DNA from: Haematospirillum jordaniae
Lineage (GTDB): Bacteria; Pseudomonadota; Alphaproteobacteria; Rhodospirillales; Rhodospirillaceae
Assembly: GCF_001611975.1 (NCBI RefSeq)
Contig: NZ_CP014525.1
Coordinates: 1,604,001-1,668,000, forward strand
DNA: 64,000 nt
Direction: 5' to 3'
The notes under the pieces are model-generated. The model had not been told where the DNA came from. It made no database searches and was given only the letters and a program-made list of their open reading frames with translations. Within the stretch, counting starts at the first letter, position 1. Each line of letters opens with the position of its first letter. Below are positions 16,840-24,668 of the stretch, piece by piece. Both the position numbers and the translations under genes were made by a program.

Positions 16840-18092
16840 CTGTGGCTGTAACCTCAACAAGTGCAATTGTACGGCCTTTTGATGTTGAGGCTATCAGGGC
16901 TGACTTTCCTATTTTGTCCCGTACGGTGCATGGCAAGCCCCTTGCCTATCTGGATACGGGGGCTTCTGCCCAGAAGCCTGCCGTGGTTCTCGATGTCATG
17001 CGGCGGGCTTATGAGGAAGAGTATGCCAATGTCCACCGTGGCGCCTATTGGCTGTCCGAACGTTCTACGCTGGCTTATGAGGCCGCGCGGCGCAAGGTTC
17101 AGGAGTTTCTGAATGCGGCCTCAGAGCGAGAGATTATCCTGACCCGTGGTGCGACAGAGGCGATCAACCTGGTTGCCAACAGCTATGGTCGTGCCTTTCT
17201 GAAACCCGGAGACGAGATTGTTCTGACCGAGCTGGAACACCACTCCAATATTGTACCGTGGCAGATGCTGCGTGATCAGCTGGGACTGGTTCTGAAGGTG
17301 GCACCTGTCTGTGACGACGGTTCCCTGGATCTTGATGCCTTCTCGGATCTTCTGACCCCTCGTACCCGTTTGGTTGCTATTGCCCATGTGTCCAATGTGC
17401 TGGGGACGGTCCTGCCTGTCCGCGACATATGCAGCCGGGCCCATGCGGTTGGTGCCGTTGTGCTGGTCGATGGATGCCAGGGTGTGGTGCATCAGGGTGT
17501 CGACGTTCAGGAGCTTGGCTGCGATTTCTACGTCTTCTCTGCGCATAAGCTATACGGGCCGACCGGTGTCGGGGTTTTGTGGGGGCGGGAGACGCTTCTT
17601 GACAGAATGCCGCCATGGATGGGCGGGGGAGACATGATTTCCTCGGTGACGTTTGAGAAAAGTGAGTGGGCATCCCTGCCTGCCAAGTTTGAGGCTGGAA
17701 CACCGCCCATTGTTCAGGCCATTGGTCTTGGTGCCGCGATTGATTATGTTGCAGGAATAGACAGAGGGGCTGTCCTTGATCACGAAACGGATCTTCTGTC
17801 CTTTACGATGGAAGCCCTGTCTGATCTGGGGGGGCTGACTGTCCATGGCACCACGGCAGGAAAAGCCGGTCTTGTGGCTTTTTCGACCACATGGGCTCAT
17901 CCCCATGATCTGGCAACCGTTCTGGATCGGCAGGGCGTATGCGTGCGCGCTGGGCATCACTGTGCCCAGCCCTTGATGGCGCGCCTTGGTGTTTCATCCA
18001 CAACGCGAGCCAGTTTTGGACTTTACACAAACCGTGCCGATATTGATGCCTTTATCAAGGCATTGTGTTTGGCACGCGATCTTTTTGAATAG
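16836..18092 (+). CDS. sufS: Cysteine desulfurase SufS
   Basis: PLP enzyme that removes sulfur from L-cysteine as a protein persulfide for cluster building. The 418-residue group II desulfurase has the PLP lysine at residue 238 (FSAHKLYGP) and the persulfide cysteine at residue 376 (AGHHCAQPL), plus THREE-like N-terminal landmarks such as YLDTGASAQKP and NVHRGAYWLS. The frame is open 21 bases further up, but ATG 16836 overlaps the sufD stop and gives the usual N-terminus. No sufE or sufU lies in the operon, so the sulfur acceptor must be encoded elsewhere. Confidence 0.96.
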   Translation: MTVAVTSTSAIVRPFDVEAIRADFPILSRTVHGKPLAYLDTGASAQKPAVVLDVMRRAYEEEYANVHRGAYWLSERSTLAYEAARRKVQEFLNAASEREIILTRGATEAINLVANSYGRAFLKPGDEIVLTELEHHSNIVPWQMLRDQLGLVLKVAPVCDDGSLDLDAFSDLLTPRTRLVAIAHVSNVLGTVLPVRDICSRAHAVGAVVLVDGCQGVVHQGVDVQELGCDFYVFSAHKLYGPTGVGVLWGRETLLDRMPPWMGGGDMISSVTFEKSEWASLPAKFEAGTPPIVQAIGLGAAIDYVAGIDRGAVLDHETDLLSFTMEALSDLGGLTVHGTTAGKAGLVAFSTTWAHPHDLATVLDRQGVCVRAGHHCAQPLMARLGVSSTTRASFGLYTNRADIDAFIKALCLARDLFE

Positions 18093-18102
18093 GGCGCCTG
18101 CC

Positions 18103-18504
18103 ATGACCATGAGACCGCCTATGTATGCGTATGATCCTCCACCTCCGGCTGAAGATGGGGAAGCCATCGAGATTGGAACACCTCTGGAGCCGGGAACACC
18201 GGTTGCCAGCGAGGACGAGATTATTGCCGCGCTGAGAACGGTTCACGACCCGGAAATCCCCGTGAATATCTACGATCTGGGTTTGATCTATACCCTTGAG
18301 ATTGGAGATACCGGAGATACACGGATTGTCATGACATTGACGGCTCCGGCTTGTCCTGTCGCCGGGGAGATGCCCGAGGAGGTCGCTCATGCGGTTGCAC
18401 GGGTAGAGGGCGTTGGTCGCGTATCTGTGTCGCTGACATGGGATCCTCCTTGGACTCCCGACCGGATGACCGAAGTAGCCCGTGTTGCCCTGGATATGTT
18501 CTGA
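18103..18504 (+). CDS. sufT: SufT-type MIP18/DUF59 protein
   Basis: A 133-residue protein whose residues about 35-133 are the MIP18 (DUF59) domain: HDPEIPVNIYDLGL, a strand pair, then TAPACP near the centre, and a SLTWDPPW segment. Proteins of this kind in suf operons (SufT) aid Fe-S maturation or carry-over; mechanism is not settled. The first 35 residues are Pro- and Glu-rich and probably disordered. ATG 18103 is chosen because it starts just after sufS (10 bases) with an AGGGCG ribosome site; a second in-frame ATG lies at 18109. Confidence 0.88.
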   Translation: MTMRPPMYAYDPPPPAEDGEAIEIGTPLEPGTPVASEDEIIAALRTVHDPEIPVNIYDLGLIYTLEIGDTGDTRIVMTLTAPACPVAGEMPEEVAHAVARVEGVGRVSVSLTWDPPWTPDRMTEVARVALDMF

Positions 18505-18530
18505 AGCCTGCTTGTGTGGAGAAACAGACG

Positions 18531-18899
18531 ATGTTTGCTGAACCCGGCAAGAAGGTCCTGCAGTTGACAGATGCGGCTGCGCAGAGGGTGCGGGACCTTG
18601 TAGCCCGTTCCGAGAAGCCTATGATCGGTCTGCGGGTTGGGATCAAGACCCGTGGCTGTTCCGGCATGTCTTATGTTGTTGAGTATGCCGAAGAGAAGAA
18701 GCCTTTTGAAGAGGTGATCGAGGACAAGGGGGTAACCATTCTGGTGGATCCCATGGCCTTGATGTTTGTTCTTGGCGCCACGATGGATTATCGCGTCGAC
18801 AAGTTTTCATCGGGGTTTGTTTTTGACAACCCTAACGAAACAGGTCGTTGCGGTTGTGGTGAAAGTTTCAGTGTTGATAAATCAGTTGCGACAGATTAG
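18531..18899 (+). CDS. sufA: A-type Fe-S carrier protein, SufA-like
   Basis: A 122-residue A-type carrier (HesB/IscA family) that passes Fe-S clusters from the scaffold to apo-proteins. The three cluster cysteines are in place: one in TRGCSGMSY and two in the C-terminal GRCGCGESF. ATG 18531 has GGAG 10 bases upstream. It is the last gene of the suf operon and is followed by a strong terminator. SufA, IscA and ErpA cannot be told apart on sequence alone; position in the suf operon supports SufA. Confidence 0.92.
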   Translation: MFAEPGKKVLQLTDAAAQRVRDLVARSEKPMIGLRVGIKTRGCSGMSYVVEYAEEKKPFEEVIEDKGVTILVDPMALMFVLGATMDYRVDKFSSGFVFDNPNETGRCGCGESFSVDKSVATD

Positions 18900-18928
18900 C
18901 GCATTTGCTGTTGTGTCGGTTTTGTTTG

Positions 18929-18954
18929 GCCCAGATCTGCTCCGCAGTCTGGGC
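18929..18954 (+). terminator. Terminator of the suf operon
   Basis: Stem GCCCAGA/TCTGGGC extended by CTGC/GCAG with a single bulged base and a 3-base loop, 30 bases after the last suf gene. The sequence beyond is T-rich though without an immediate long T-run. Confidence 0.75.
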
Positions 18955-19142
18955 TTATGTTTGTGTTCACTCTTTTTCTTGTTTCAATCACGGCATTCAC
19001 AGCTATATGTTGGCCGCCAGCTGCGGGTCTGCGCCGGCTTTTCCGGCCTGTGTTTTGACTTCACAAGGCTTCCTGTTTCGGGGCATTGTGATTGCCCTGC
19101 GGTGCGCCGTTGCTGGTCTGTTTTTGATGTGAGGAAGAGCTG

Positions 19143-20291
19143 ATGAAAATTGCCATACCGAAGGAGCGGCGTGACGGAGAACTCCGGGTGGCGGCTACTC
19201 CGGAAACTGTGAAAAAGCTGATCGGTCTTGGATACAGGGTTTCTGTTGAAACGGGCGCTGGGCTCCATTCTTCTGTTGCAGATGCCCAGTATGCCGAGGC
19301 TGGTGCTGAAATTGGTGCCGATGCGGCCTCCACGCTTTCTGACGCTGATATTGTCTTGAAAGTCTCGCGCCCGATGATGGCTGGTGATGGGTTTGACGAG
19401 ATTGCTCTTCTGCCAAGGGGTAGCCGCCTGTTTTGTCATCTGAATGCCCTGTCAGAGCCGGCTTTGGTCAAGGCGTTGGCTGAGCGTGGCGTTGATGCAT
19501 TTGCAATGGAACTGATGCCCCGTATCACACGGGCGCAATCGATGGACATTCTGTCATCGCAAAACAATCTGGCTGGCTATCGGGCCGTGATTGACGCTGC
19601 GGCTGAATATGGCCGTGCTTTCCCGATGATGATGACGGCGGCAGGTACTGTGGCTCCGGCCCGTGTTCTGGTTTTTGGTGCTGGTGTCGCCGGTCTTCAG
19701 GCTGTTGCAACGGCGAAACGGCTTGGGGCAATTGTCCATGCTACCGATGTACGCCCAGCCACGCGTGAGCAGGTTGAGTCTTTGGGTGGCAAGTTCGTTG
19801 TCGTTGATGAAGCAATGGAAAAAGAAGCGGAGACAGCCGGAGGCTATGCCAAGGAAATGCCGCCGGAATATTTTGAGCGCCAGAAGAAAGTTGTCGGCGA
19901 TTTCCTGCGCAAGGCGGACATTGCGATTACTACTGCCTTGGTTCCCGGGCGCAAGGCACCTGTTCTCATCTCTGCGGATCAGGTAAGAGACATGAAGCCG
20001 GGTTCGGTCATTGTTGATCTGGCTGCGGAGCAGGGGGGTAACTGTGCTCTGACGGTGCCGGGTCAGACTGTTCTTCATAACGGGGTCAAGATTGTTGGCA
20101 ATCGTGACGTTTCCAGTCGGCTCGCGGGTGATAGTTCTGCCCTTTTCTCGCGCAATCTGTTCAACTTCATTCAGTTTCTGACCGACCGCGAGGCGAAGAA
20201 ACTGGAAATCAATCCGGATGAGGCCTTGGTCAAGGGGACATGTGTCACCCGCAACGGTGCTGTGGTGCACCCGCAGATGACCGCTGTTTGA
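19143..20291 (+). CDS. pntAA: NAD(P) transhydrogenase subunit alpha part 1
   Basis: Soluble NAD(H)-binding domain I of the proton-translocating transhydrogenase, which makes NADPH from NADH using the proton gradient. The 382-residue protein starts KIAIPKER as in R. rubrum PntAA, has the dinucleotide fold GAGVAGLQAV followed by DVRPATREQ, and the mobile-loop region before RKAPVLI. In E. coli this part is fused to the membrane part; here they are separate genes, the R. rubrum arrangement. ATG 19143 follows GAGGAAGAG. It heads a three-gene operon. Confidence 0.97.
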   Translation: MKIAIPKERRDGELRVAATPETVKKLIGLGYRVSVETGAGLHSSVADAQYAEAGAEIGADAASTLSDADIVLKVSRPMMAGDGFDEIALLPRGSRLFCHLNALSEPALVKALAERGVDAFAMELMPRITRAQSMDILSSQNNLAGYRAVIDAAAEYGRAFPMMMTAAGTVAPARVLVFGAGVAGLQAVATAKRLGAIVHATDVRPATREQVESLGGKFVVVDEAMEKEAETAGGYAKEMPPEYFERQKKVVGDFLRKADIAITTALVPGRKAPVLISADQVRDMKPGSVIVDLAAEQGGNCALTVPGQTVLHNGVKIVGNRDVSSRLAGDSSALFSRNLFNFIQFLTDREAKKLEINPDEALVKGTCVTRNGAVVHPQMTAV

Positions 20292-20308
20292 CAAAAGGAA
20301 GGGAGACA

Positions 20309-20719
20309 ATGGATACCCAATCTATTCAGGAAGCAGCCAAGGCCTTATCCTCTTCGGCCGCTGATTTGGCTGAAAAAGCATCCCTGCTTGCTGCTCAGGC
20401 TTCTTCAGCTGCCCATTCGGCTGCAGCAGGGCAGGGTCATGATTTCTGGTACCTGATGATCATTTTTGTTCTGGCCTGTTTTGTTGGATTTTACGTGGTC
20501 TGGTCTGTGACGCCGGCCCTGCATTCTCCTTTGATGGGCGTTACCAATGCCATCAGTTCCGTCATTATCGTCGGGGCGTTGATTGCTGCGGGCCCTCTGG
20601 ATATGTCTGCATCGGGTGTTCTGGGCTTCTTTGCGGTGATGCTGGCTGCTGTAAATATTTTTGGTGGGTTCATCGTGACGCAGAGAATGCTTCAGATGTT
20701 CCGTAAAAAGGATAAATAG
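20309..20719 (+). CDS. pntAB: NAD(P) transhydrogenase subunit alpha part 2
   Basis: A 136-residue membrane subunit forming part of the proton channel (domain II) of transhydrogenase. After about 40 Ala/Ser-rich residues come at least three hydrophobic segments, with GHDFWYLMIIF starting the first and PLMGVTNAIS between segments, both typical of PntAB. ATG 20309 follows AAGGAAGGGAG. It lies 17 bases after pntAA and 13 before pntB in one operon. The Ala-rich leader is longer than in some relatives. Confidence 0.95.
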   Translation: MDTQSIQEAAKALSSSAADLAEKASLLAAQASSAAHSAAAGQGHDFWYLMIIFVLACFVGFYVVWSVTPALHSPLMGVTNAISSVIIVGALIAAGPLDMSASGVLGFFAVMLAAVNIFGGFIVTQRMLQMFRKKDK

Positions 20720-20732
20720 GGAGCGCCACGCC

Positions 20733-22133
20733 ATGATGAATGTGACAGGTTTGACCATGATGGCCTATGGGGTGGCGGCTATCTGCTTTATTTTGGCTTT
20801 GCGTGGGCTCTCCAGCCCGGTCAGTGCCCGGCAGGGAAATCAGCTGGGTATGGCCGGCATGGCGATTGCCGTGCTGACAACACTGATTTCTCCTGCAGTT
20901 CATAGTTATGGGCTGATTGTTCTAGCTATCGTCATTGGTGGTGCTGTAGGAACAGTAGTTGCCCTGAAAGTCAAGATGACGGCCTTGCCGCAGCTGGTTG
21001 CTGCCTTCCATTCCTTGGTTGGTATGGCAGCCGTTCTGGTTGCCACGGCGGCGCTCTTGTCGCCGGAGAGCTATGGGATCGGTACGGTTGGTCATATCCA
21101 GGCAGGATCACTGATCGAGATGAGCCTAGGGGTTGTGATCGGGGCTATAACGTTCTCCGGTTCTGTTATTGCCTTTGGCAAGCTTCAGGGGCTGATTGCC
21201 GGGAAGCCCCTACAGTTTCCGATGCAGCACAAGCTGAACGCTTTGCTGGGCGGAGCGCTTGTTTTCCTGATTATTGTGTTTGCCTTGTCTGAGAGCCACA
21301 GCATTTTTTTTCTGCTTATGATCATGGCTTTTGTCTTGGGCTTTTTGTTGATCCTGCCTATTGGTGGGGCTGATATGCCCGTTGTTATCTCTATGCTGAA
21401 CTCCTACTCTGGGTGGGCTGCCTGTGGGATCGGATTTACCCTTGGCAATGCCTTGCTGATTATTGCCGGGGCTTTGGTGGGGGCTTCGGGGGCTATTCTG
21501 TCCTATATCATGTGCAAGGGCATGAACCGCTCTATCTTCAATGTTATCTTGGGTGGTTTTGGTGGTGAGGCTGCGCAAGGGGCTGCTGCCGGTTCCGGCA
21601 CAGATCGTGCCGTCAAGGCGGGTTCGGCAGATGATGCGGCGTTTATCATGAAAAATGCTTCCAAGGTTATCATCGTTCCGGGCTATGGAATGGCGGTTGC
21701 CCAAGCCCAGCATGCCCTGCGTGAAATGGCCGATGCCTTGAAGGCAGAGGGGGTTGAGGTCAAGTATGCCATTCATCCTGTTGCGGGTCGTATGCCAGGG
21801 CATATGAATGTGCTGCTGGCCGAAGCCAATGTCCCCTACGATGAAGTATTTGAGCTGGAGACCATTAATAATGATTTCCAGACAGCCGATGTTGCCTATG
21901 TGATTGGTGCTAATGATGTTACCAATCCAGCGGCGCATACGGATCCATCCAGCCCGATCTATGGCATGCCTATTCTAGATGTGGAGAAAGCGCGGACCGT
22001 TCTGTTCGTCAAGCGCTCCATGGCTTCGGGTTATGCCGGGGTCGAGAACGATCTCTTCTTCCGCGATAACACGATGATGCTTTTTGGTGATGCCAAAAAG
22101 GTAACAGAAGAGGTTGTCAGCGCGCTGAACTAA
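20733..22133 (+). CDS. pntB: NAD(P) transhydrogenase subunit beta
   Basis: Membrane domain II plus NADP(H)-binding domain III of transhydrogenase. The 466-residue protein has about eight or nine membrane helices in its first 270 residues, then the NADP site with VPGYGMAVAQAQ, HPVAGRMPGH, VIGANDVTNPAA and KRSMASGYAGVEN. Two ATG codons (20733, 20736) are possible starts. It completes the R. rubrum-type three-gene set and is followed by a good terminator. Confidence 0.97.
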   Translation: MMNVTGLTMMAYGVAAICFILALRGLSSPVSARQGNQLGMAGMAIAVLTTLISPAVHSYGLIVLAIVIGGAVGTVVALKVKMTALPQLVAAFHSLVGMAAVLVATAALLSPESYGIGTVGHIQAGSLIEMSLGVVIGAITFSGSVIAFGKLQGLIAGKPLQFPMQHKLNALLGGALVFLIIVFALSESHSIFFLLMIMAFVLGFLLILPIGGADMPVVISMLNSYSGWAACGIGFTLGNALLIIAGALVGASGAILSYIMCKGMNRSIFNVILGGFGGEAAQGAAAGSGTDRAVKAGSADDAAFIMKNASKVIIVPGYGMAVAQAQHALREMADALKAEGVEVKYAIHPVAGRMPGHMNVLLAEANVPYDEVFELETINNDFQTADVAYVIGANDVTNPAAHTDPSSPIYGMPILDVEKARTVLFVKRSMASGYAGVENDLFFRDNTMMLFGDAKKVTEEVVSALN

Positions 22134-22159
22134 TGTACGTCATGCATGCATGAGGGCTG

Positions 22160-22193
22160 AAGGCCGGGTGTGTGGAGTCCGGCCTTTTTCTTT
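22160..22193 (+). terminator. Terminator after pntB
   Basis: Stem AAGGCCGG (22160-22167) with CCGGCCTT (22179-22186), 11-base loop, then a T-rich run to 22193. Confidence 0.85.
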
Positions 22194-22616
22194 CAGTGCT
22201 GTGTAGGCCTTCGATCAATAATGCGCCTTGTCTTCCCGGATGAGCGCTCGATCGTGTTCTCGTGGGCAATCGTAACTTTAGCGGTTACTCTCCCAGAGTG
22301 CGCTTTATGCAATGGGCCAAATCAGTTTTAGTCGCTGTTTCCATATTCTTAATCATGAAGGCTAGGGCGTAACTCTGTCTTTATTTTCAGAGAATCTTTG
22401 TGCCCTTTGTGACGTACAACAAGCTGATAAATAGGGGCTAATCGCGGGTCGAGCAGAATAATCGTCTCAACTTTCGCGGGAAGCACTTTGACCCCCTATA
22501 TTGTGATTGTGGTATCGGAGCGGCCAGCTGTGCGATCCATACGCCTCAAGCCTCGACCAGTTCCGGCAAGAAGACGGGTGGGCTCATGTCTGTCCATAGT
22601 GTGTGTCATGATCCTA
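22194..22616. other. Gene-free stretch between pntB and the thioesterase gene
   Basis: About 420 bases with no convincing reading frame. Short palindromes are present (ACTCTcccAGAGT near 22290, and a nested AGGGC...GCCCT pair near 22365-22410), but no tRNA-like structure and no T-run. An open frame at 22488-22778 is antisense to the thioesterase and lacks support. Confidence 0.5.
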
Positions 22617-23069
22617 CTAGGGTGTCTGCTCTGTGACAACGCCGCCTATACACCGCACGTGTCCCCGAAGAAGCGCAATCACAGCACCGTCACTCCGCCG
22701 GGAGACTGTCACATCGACCATACCGTTCCGTTCCTTTGTCCAGATTTCCTGTCCTTCAGCAATCAGCTCGTCACCTAGTTGTCCTGGCGCCGTGTAGGTT
22801 ATTGTGCACGAATGCGTTACAGCGCGGATATTCCTAGAGTGACATGCATGGGCAAGGCATGTGTCAGCCAGCGTAAAGCAAAGGCCCCCGTGGAGGATGC
22901 CGTGGCCATTGACCATGTCCTGCCGTACGGTCATGCTCAACCGTGCAGATCCCGGGCTTACGGCCTCAACAACAATACCGAGCATATGGGATGTATGATC
23001 CCGGCTATAGAGTGCGGCGCTTACCGCTTCAGCTATATGCTGAGTATTTTCTTCTGAGTTCTTGATCAT
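22617..23069 (-). CDS. PaaI-type hotdog thioesterase
   Basis: A 150-residue hotdog-fold acyl-CoA thioesterase most like PaaI, which hydrolyses hydroxyphenylacetyl-CoA and related esters as a rescue function in phenylacetate breakdown. The key region NGHGILHGGLCFTLAD holds the catalytic Asn/Gly/His set of the family, followed by a long helix and strands ending RGHVRCIGG. No paa genes are nearby, so the substrate is uncertain. The frame is open to 23159, but homology starts at about the ATG at 23069; no clear ribosome site precedes either start. Confidence 0.82.
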   Translation of the reverse strand: MIKNSEENTQHIAEAVSAALYSRDHTSHMLGIVVEAVSPGSARLSMTVRQDMVNGHGILHGGLCFTLADTCLAHACHSRNIRAVTHSCTITYTAPGQLGDELIAEGQEIWTKERNGMVDVTVSRRSDGAVIALLRGHVRCIGGVVTEQTP

Positions 23070-23311
23070 AATGTCAGATACCAAGCTCCCTTTTTGCCGT
23101 AAGGCAAGGACAAAAGGGTATACCCATCCTTCTACTCTCATAGTGCAAAGAGGGATCATTATGCTACGGCTGATCTGTTTTTGCAGGTTCTATTTATTTA
23201 GTCTTTATTTTTAAATTGGCATCTAAGCTTTTTAAGTACACGTCTTTGTTTATATTATTCATATTTATATGACATAATATAGTCTGGGGTGGTTCTTGGG
23301 CATGATTTGCC

Positions 23312-23602
23312 TTAGCGCACCCATCTCAGGCGGAAAACTGCAATCAGGACAAAGGGAAGCAAGCAGGTCAGGAACAAAACCCTGATCGGCTCGATCAGGG
23401 GCCTTCCCAATCCGACATCAATTGCAGCAAGTGTAACTGCGAGAAGACCGGGCAGGAAAAGAGCGTTCCAGCTCTTTGTTTCATGACGCAAGACAAGCAG
23501 AGACAGAAGAAAGAGAGCAAAACCCAGCAGGATGCAGTCTGCTTCTGATGAGAACGGCAGGCTTGAGAACACGTACTGGCGTATAGTTTCAGGTGTGGTC
23601 AT
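23312..23602 (-). CDS. Small three-helix membrane protein, unknown
   Basis: A 96-residue protein that I do not recognise. It has three predicted membrane helices (about 22-40, 46-62 and 72-92) and a basic C-terminus (FRLRWVR), so probably an inner membrane protein. It lies 82 bases downstream of uppP on the same strand and could be cotranscribed. The ribosome site is weak. It might be a spurious frame, but the clean hydrophobic pattern and position favour a real gene. Confidence 0.5.
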   Translation of the reverse strand: MTTPETIRQYVFSSLPFSSEADCILLGFALFLLSLLVLRHETKSWNALFLPGLLAVTLAAIDVGLGRPLIEPIRVLFLTCLLPFVLIAVFRLRWVR

Positions 23603-23684
23603 GACAACTGCAATCGATCGTAATGCTATGCGGAAAATGCGAGGCCTCCCACGGGTTCCCGTTTCAGGAAATGTGGCGTGGTGG

Positions 23685-24485
23685 CTAAAGGCCAGAGTGA
23701 AGGAAGCCTAAAATAGCTAGGCCAAGAACAATGCGATACCAAGCAAACGGGGAGAAGCCGTGCCGGCCGATCAGCGCCAGTGCTGCCCTGATAACGAGGA
23801 GAGCTGTAACAAAGGCTGCAGCCGTTGCGATTATGAGTAGTTCCAGAGAAGCTATTTCAAGAAGGTTCCAGTTTTTGTAAAGGCTATATGTTGTAGCGCC
23901 CATCATGGTTGGAATGGCAAGGAAGAAAGAAAACTCCGCAGCTATGCGGCGTTCAACACCAACAAGCAAAGCGCCCATGATCGTTGCCCCGGAACGAGAC
24001 ACACCGGGTATCATGGCGATGCATTGGAAGATCCCTATACGTAGCGCTGTGCCAGCTTGCATGCTTTCAATAGCAGTAAGTGTTGGTGTGATGCTGCGTC
24101 GTTCAATGGCTAGCATGGCGATGCCGCCTGCTACAAGCATGCAGGCAATGACTGTGGGACTGTCCAGTGCTTGTCTGATCAGAGGGTAGGCCATGGCCCC
24201 AACCAGCATGGCGGGTAAGAATGCAATTACCAAATTACGTACGAACGCCTGTTCCGTAGCGTCTTGCGTCAAGCCCCTGACAGCCCGCCACAGGCGAGCA
24301 CGGTACGCAACGCAGACTGCCATGATGGCCCCGATCTGGATGGCGACCTCGAACGTTTTGCCCGGGGGCGCGGCAAAGCCAAGCATATCCACCAGCAACA
24401 CCAGATGCCCGGTTGATGAAATGGGTAGAAACTCTGTCAGGCCCTCAACAATACCAAGAAGGGCCGCCAGGACCAGAATGTCCAT
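23685..24485 (-). CDS. uppP: Undecaprenyl-diphosphatase
   Basis: Integral membrane phosphatase that recycles undecaprenyl diphosphate to the monophosphate carrier for peptidoglycan and other polymers. The protein of about 266 residues has the family motifs GIVEGLTEFLPISSTGHL near the start and PGVSRSGATI in the second half, both at the active site, and about eight membrane helices. The frame extends to 24557; ATG 24485 gives the usual MDIL start, with ATG 24494 three codons up as alternative. GGGAG lies upstream of both. Divergent from the ABC-F gene. Confidence 0.94.
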   Translation of the reverse strand: MDILVLAALLGIVEGLTEFLPISSTGHLVLLVDMLGFAAPPGKTFEVAIQIGAIMAVCVAYRARLWRAVRGLTQDATEQAFVRNLVIAFLPAMLVGAMAYPLIRQALDSPTVIACMLVAGGIAMLAIERRSITPTLTAIESMQAGTALRIGIFQCIAMIPGVSRSGATIMGALLVGVERRIAAEFSFFLAIPTMMGATTYSLYKNWNLLEIASLELLIIATAAAFVTALLVIRAALALIGRHGFSPFAWYRIVLGLAILGFLHSGL

Positions 24486-24668
24486 GGGGTGCATGATCTC
24501 CCGAGAGTCAACGAATCGCGCCCCATGATGATATCTGTGTTTTTCGTATGCAAGCATATACGGGCCGAAGATTGAACAAATCAGGCCTTTCTGTTACATC
24601 CCACAGACCTGTACCGAATCGGGTACTGGCGTTAAATGTATTTATTCTTTGTATCAGGATGATACCGC

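Noticed and set aside
22194..22616. Possible tRNA or other structured RNA in the pntB-thioesterase gap
   Set aside because: No cloverleaf, no T-loop sequence in the right context, and only short isolated palindromes.
22488..22778. 96-codon plus-strand frame in the gap before the thioesterase
   Set aside because: Half of it is antisense to the thioesterase, it lacks a ribosome site, and its Cys/Pro/Arg-rich sequence has no recognisable pattern.
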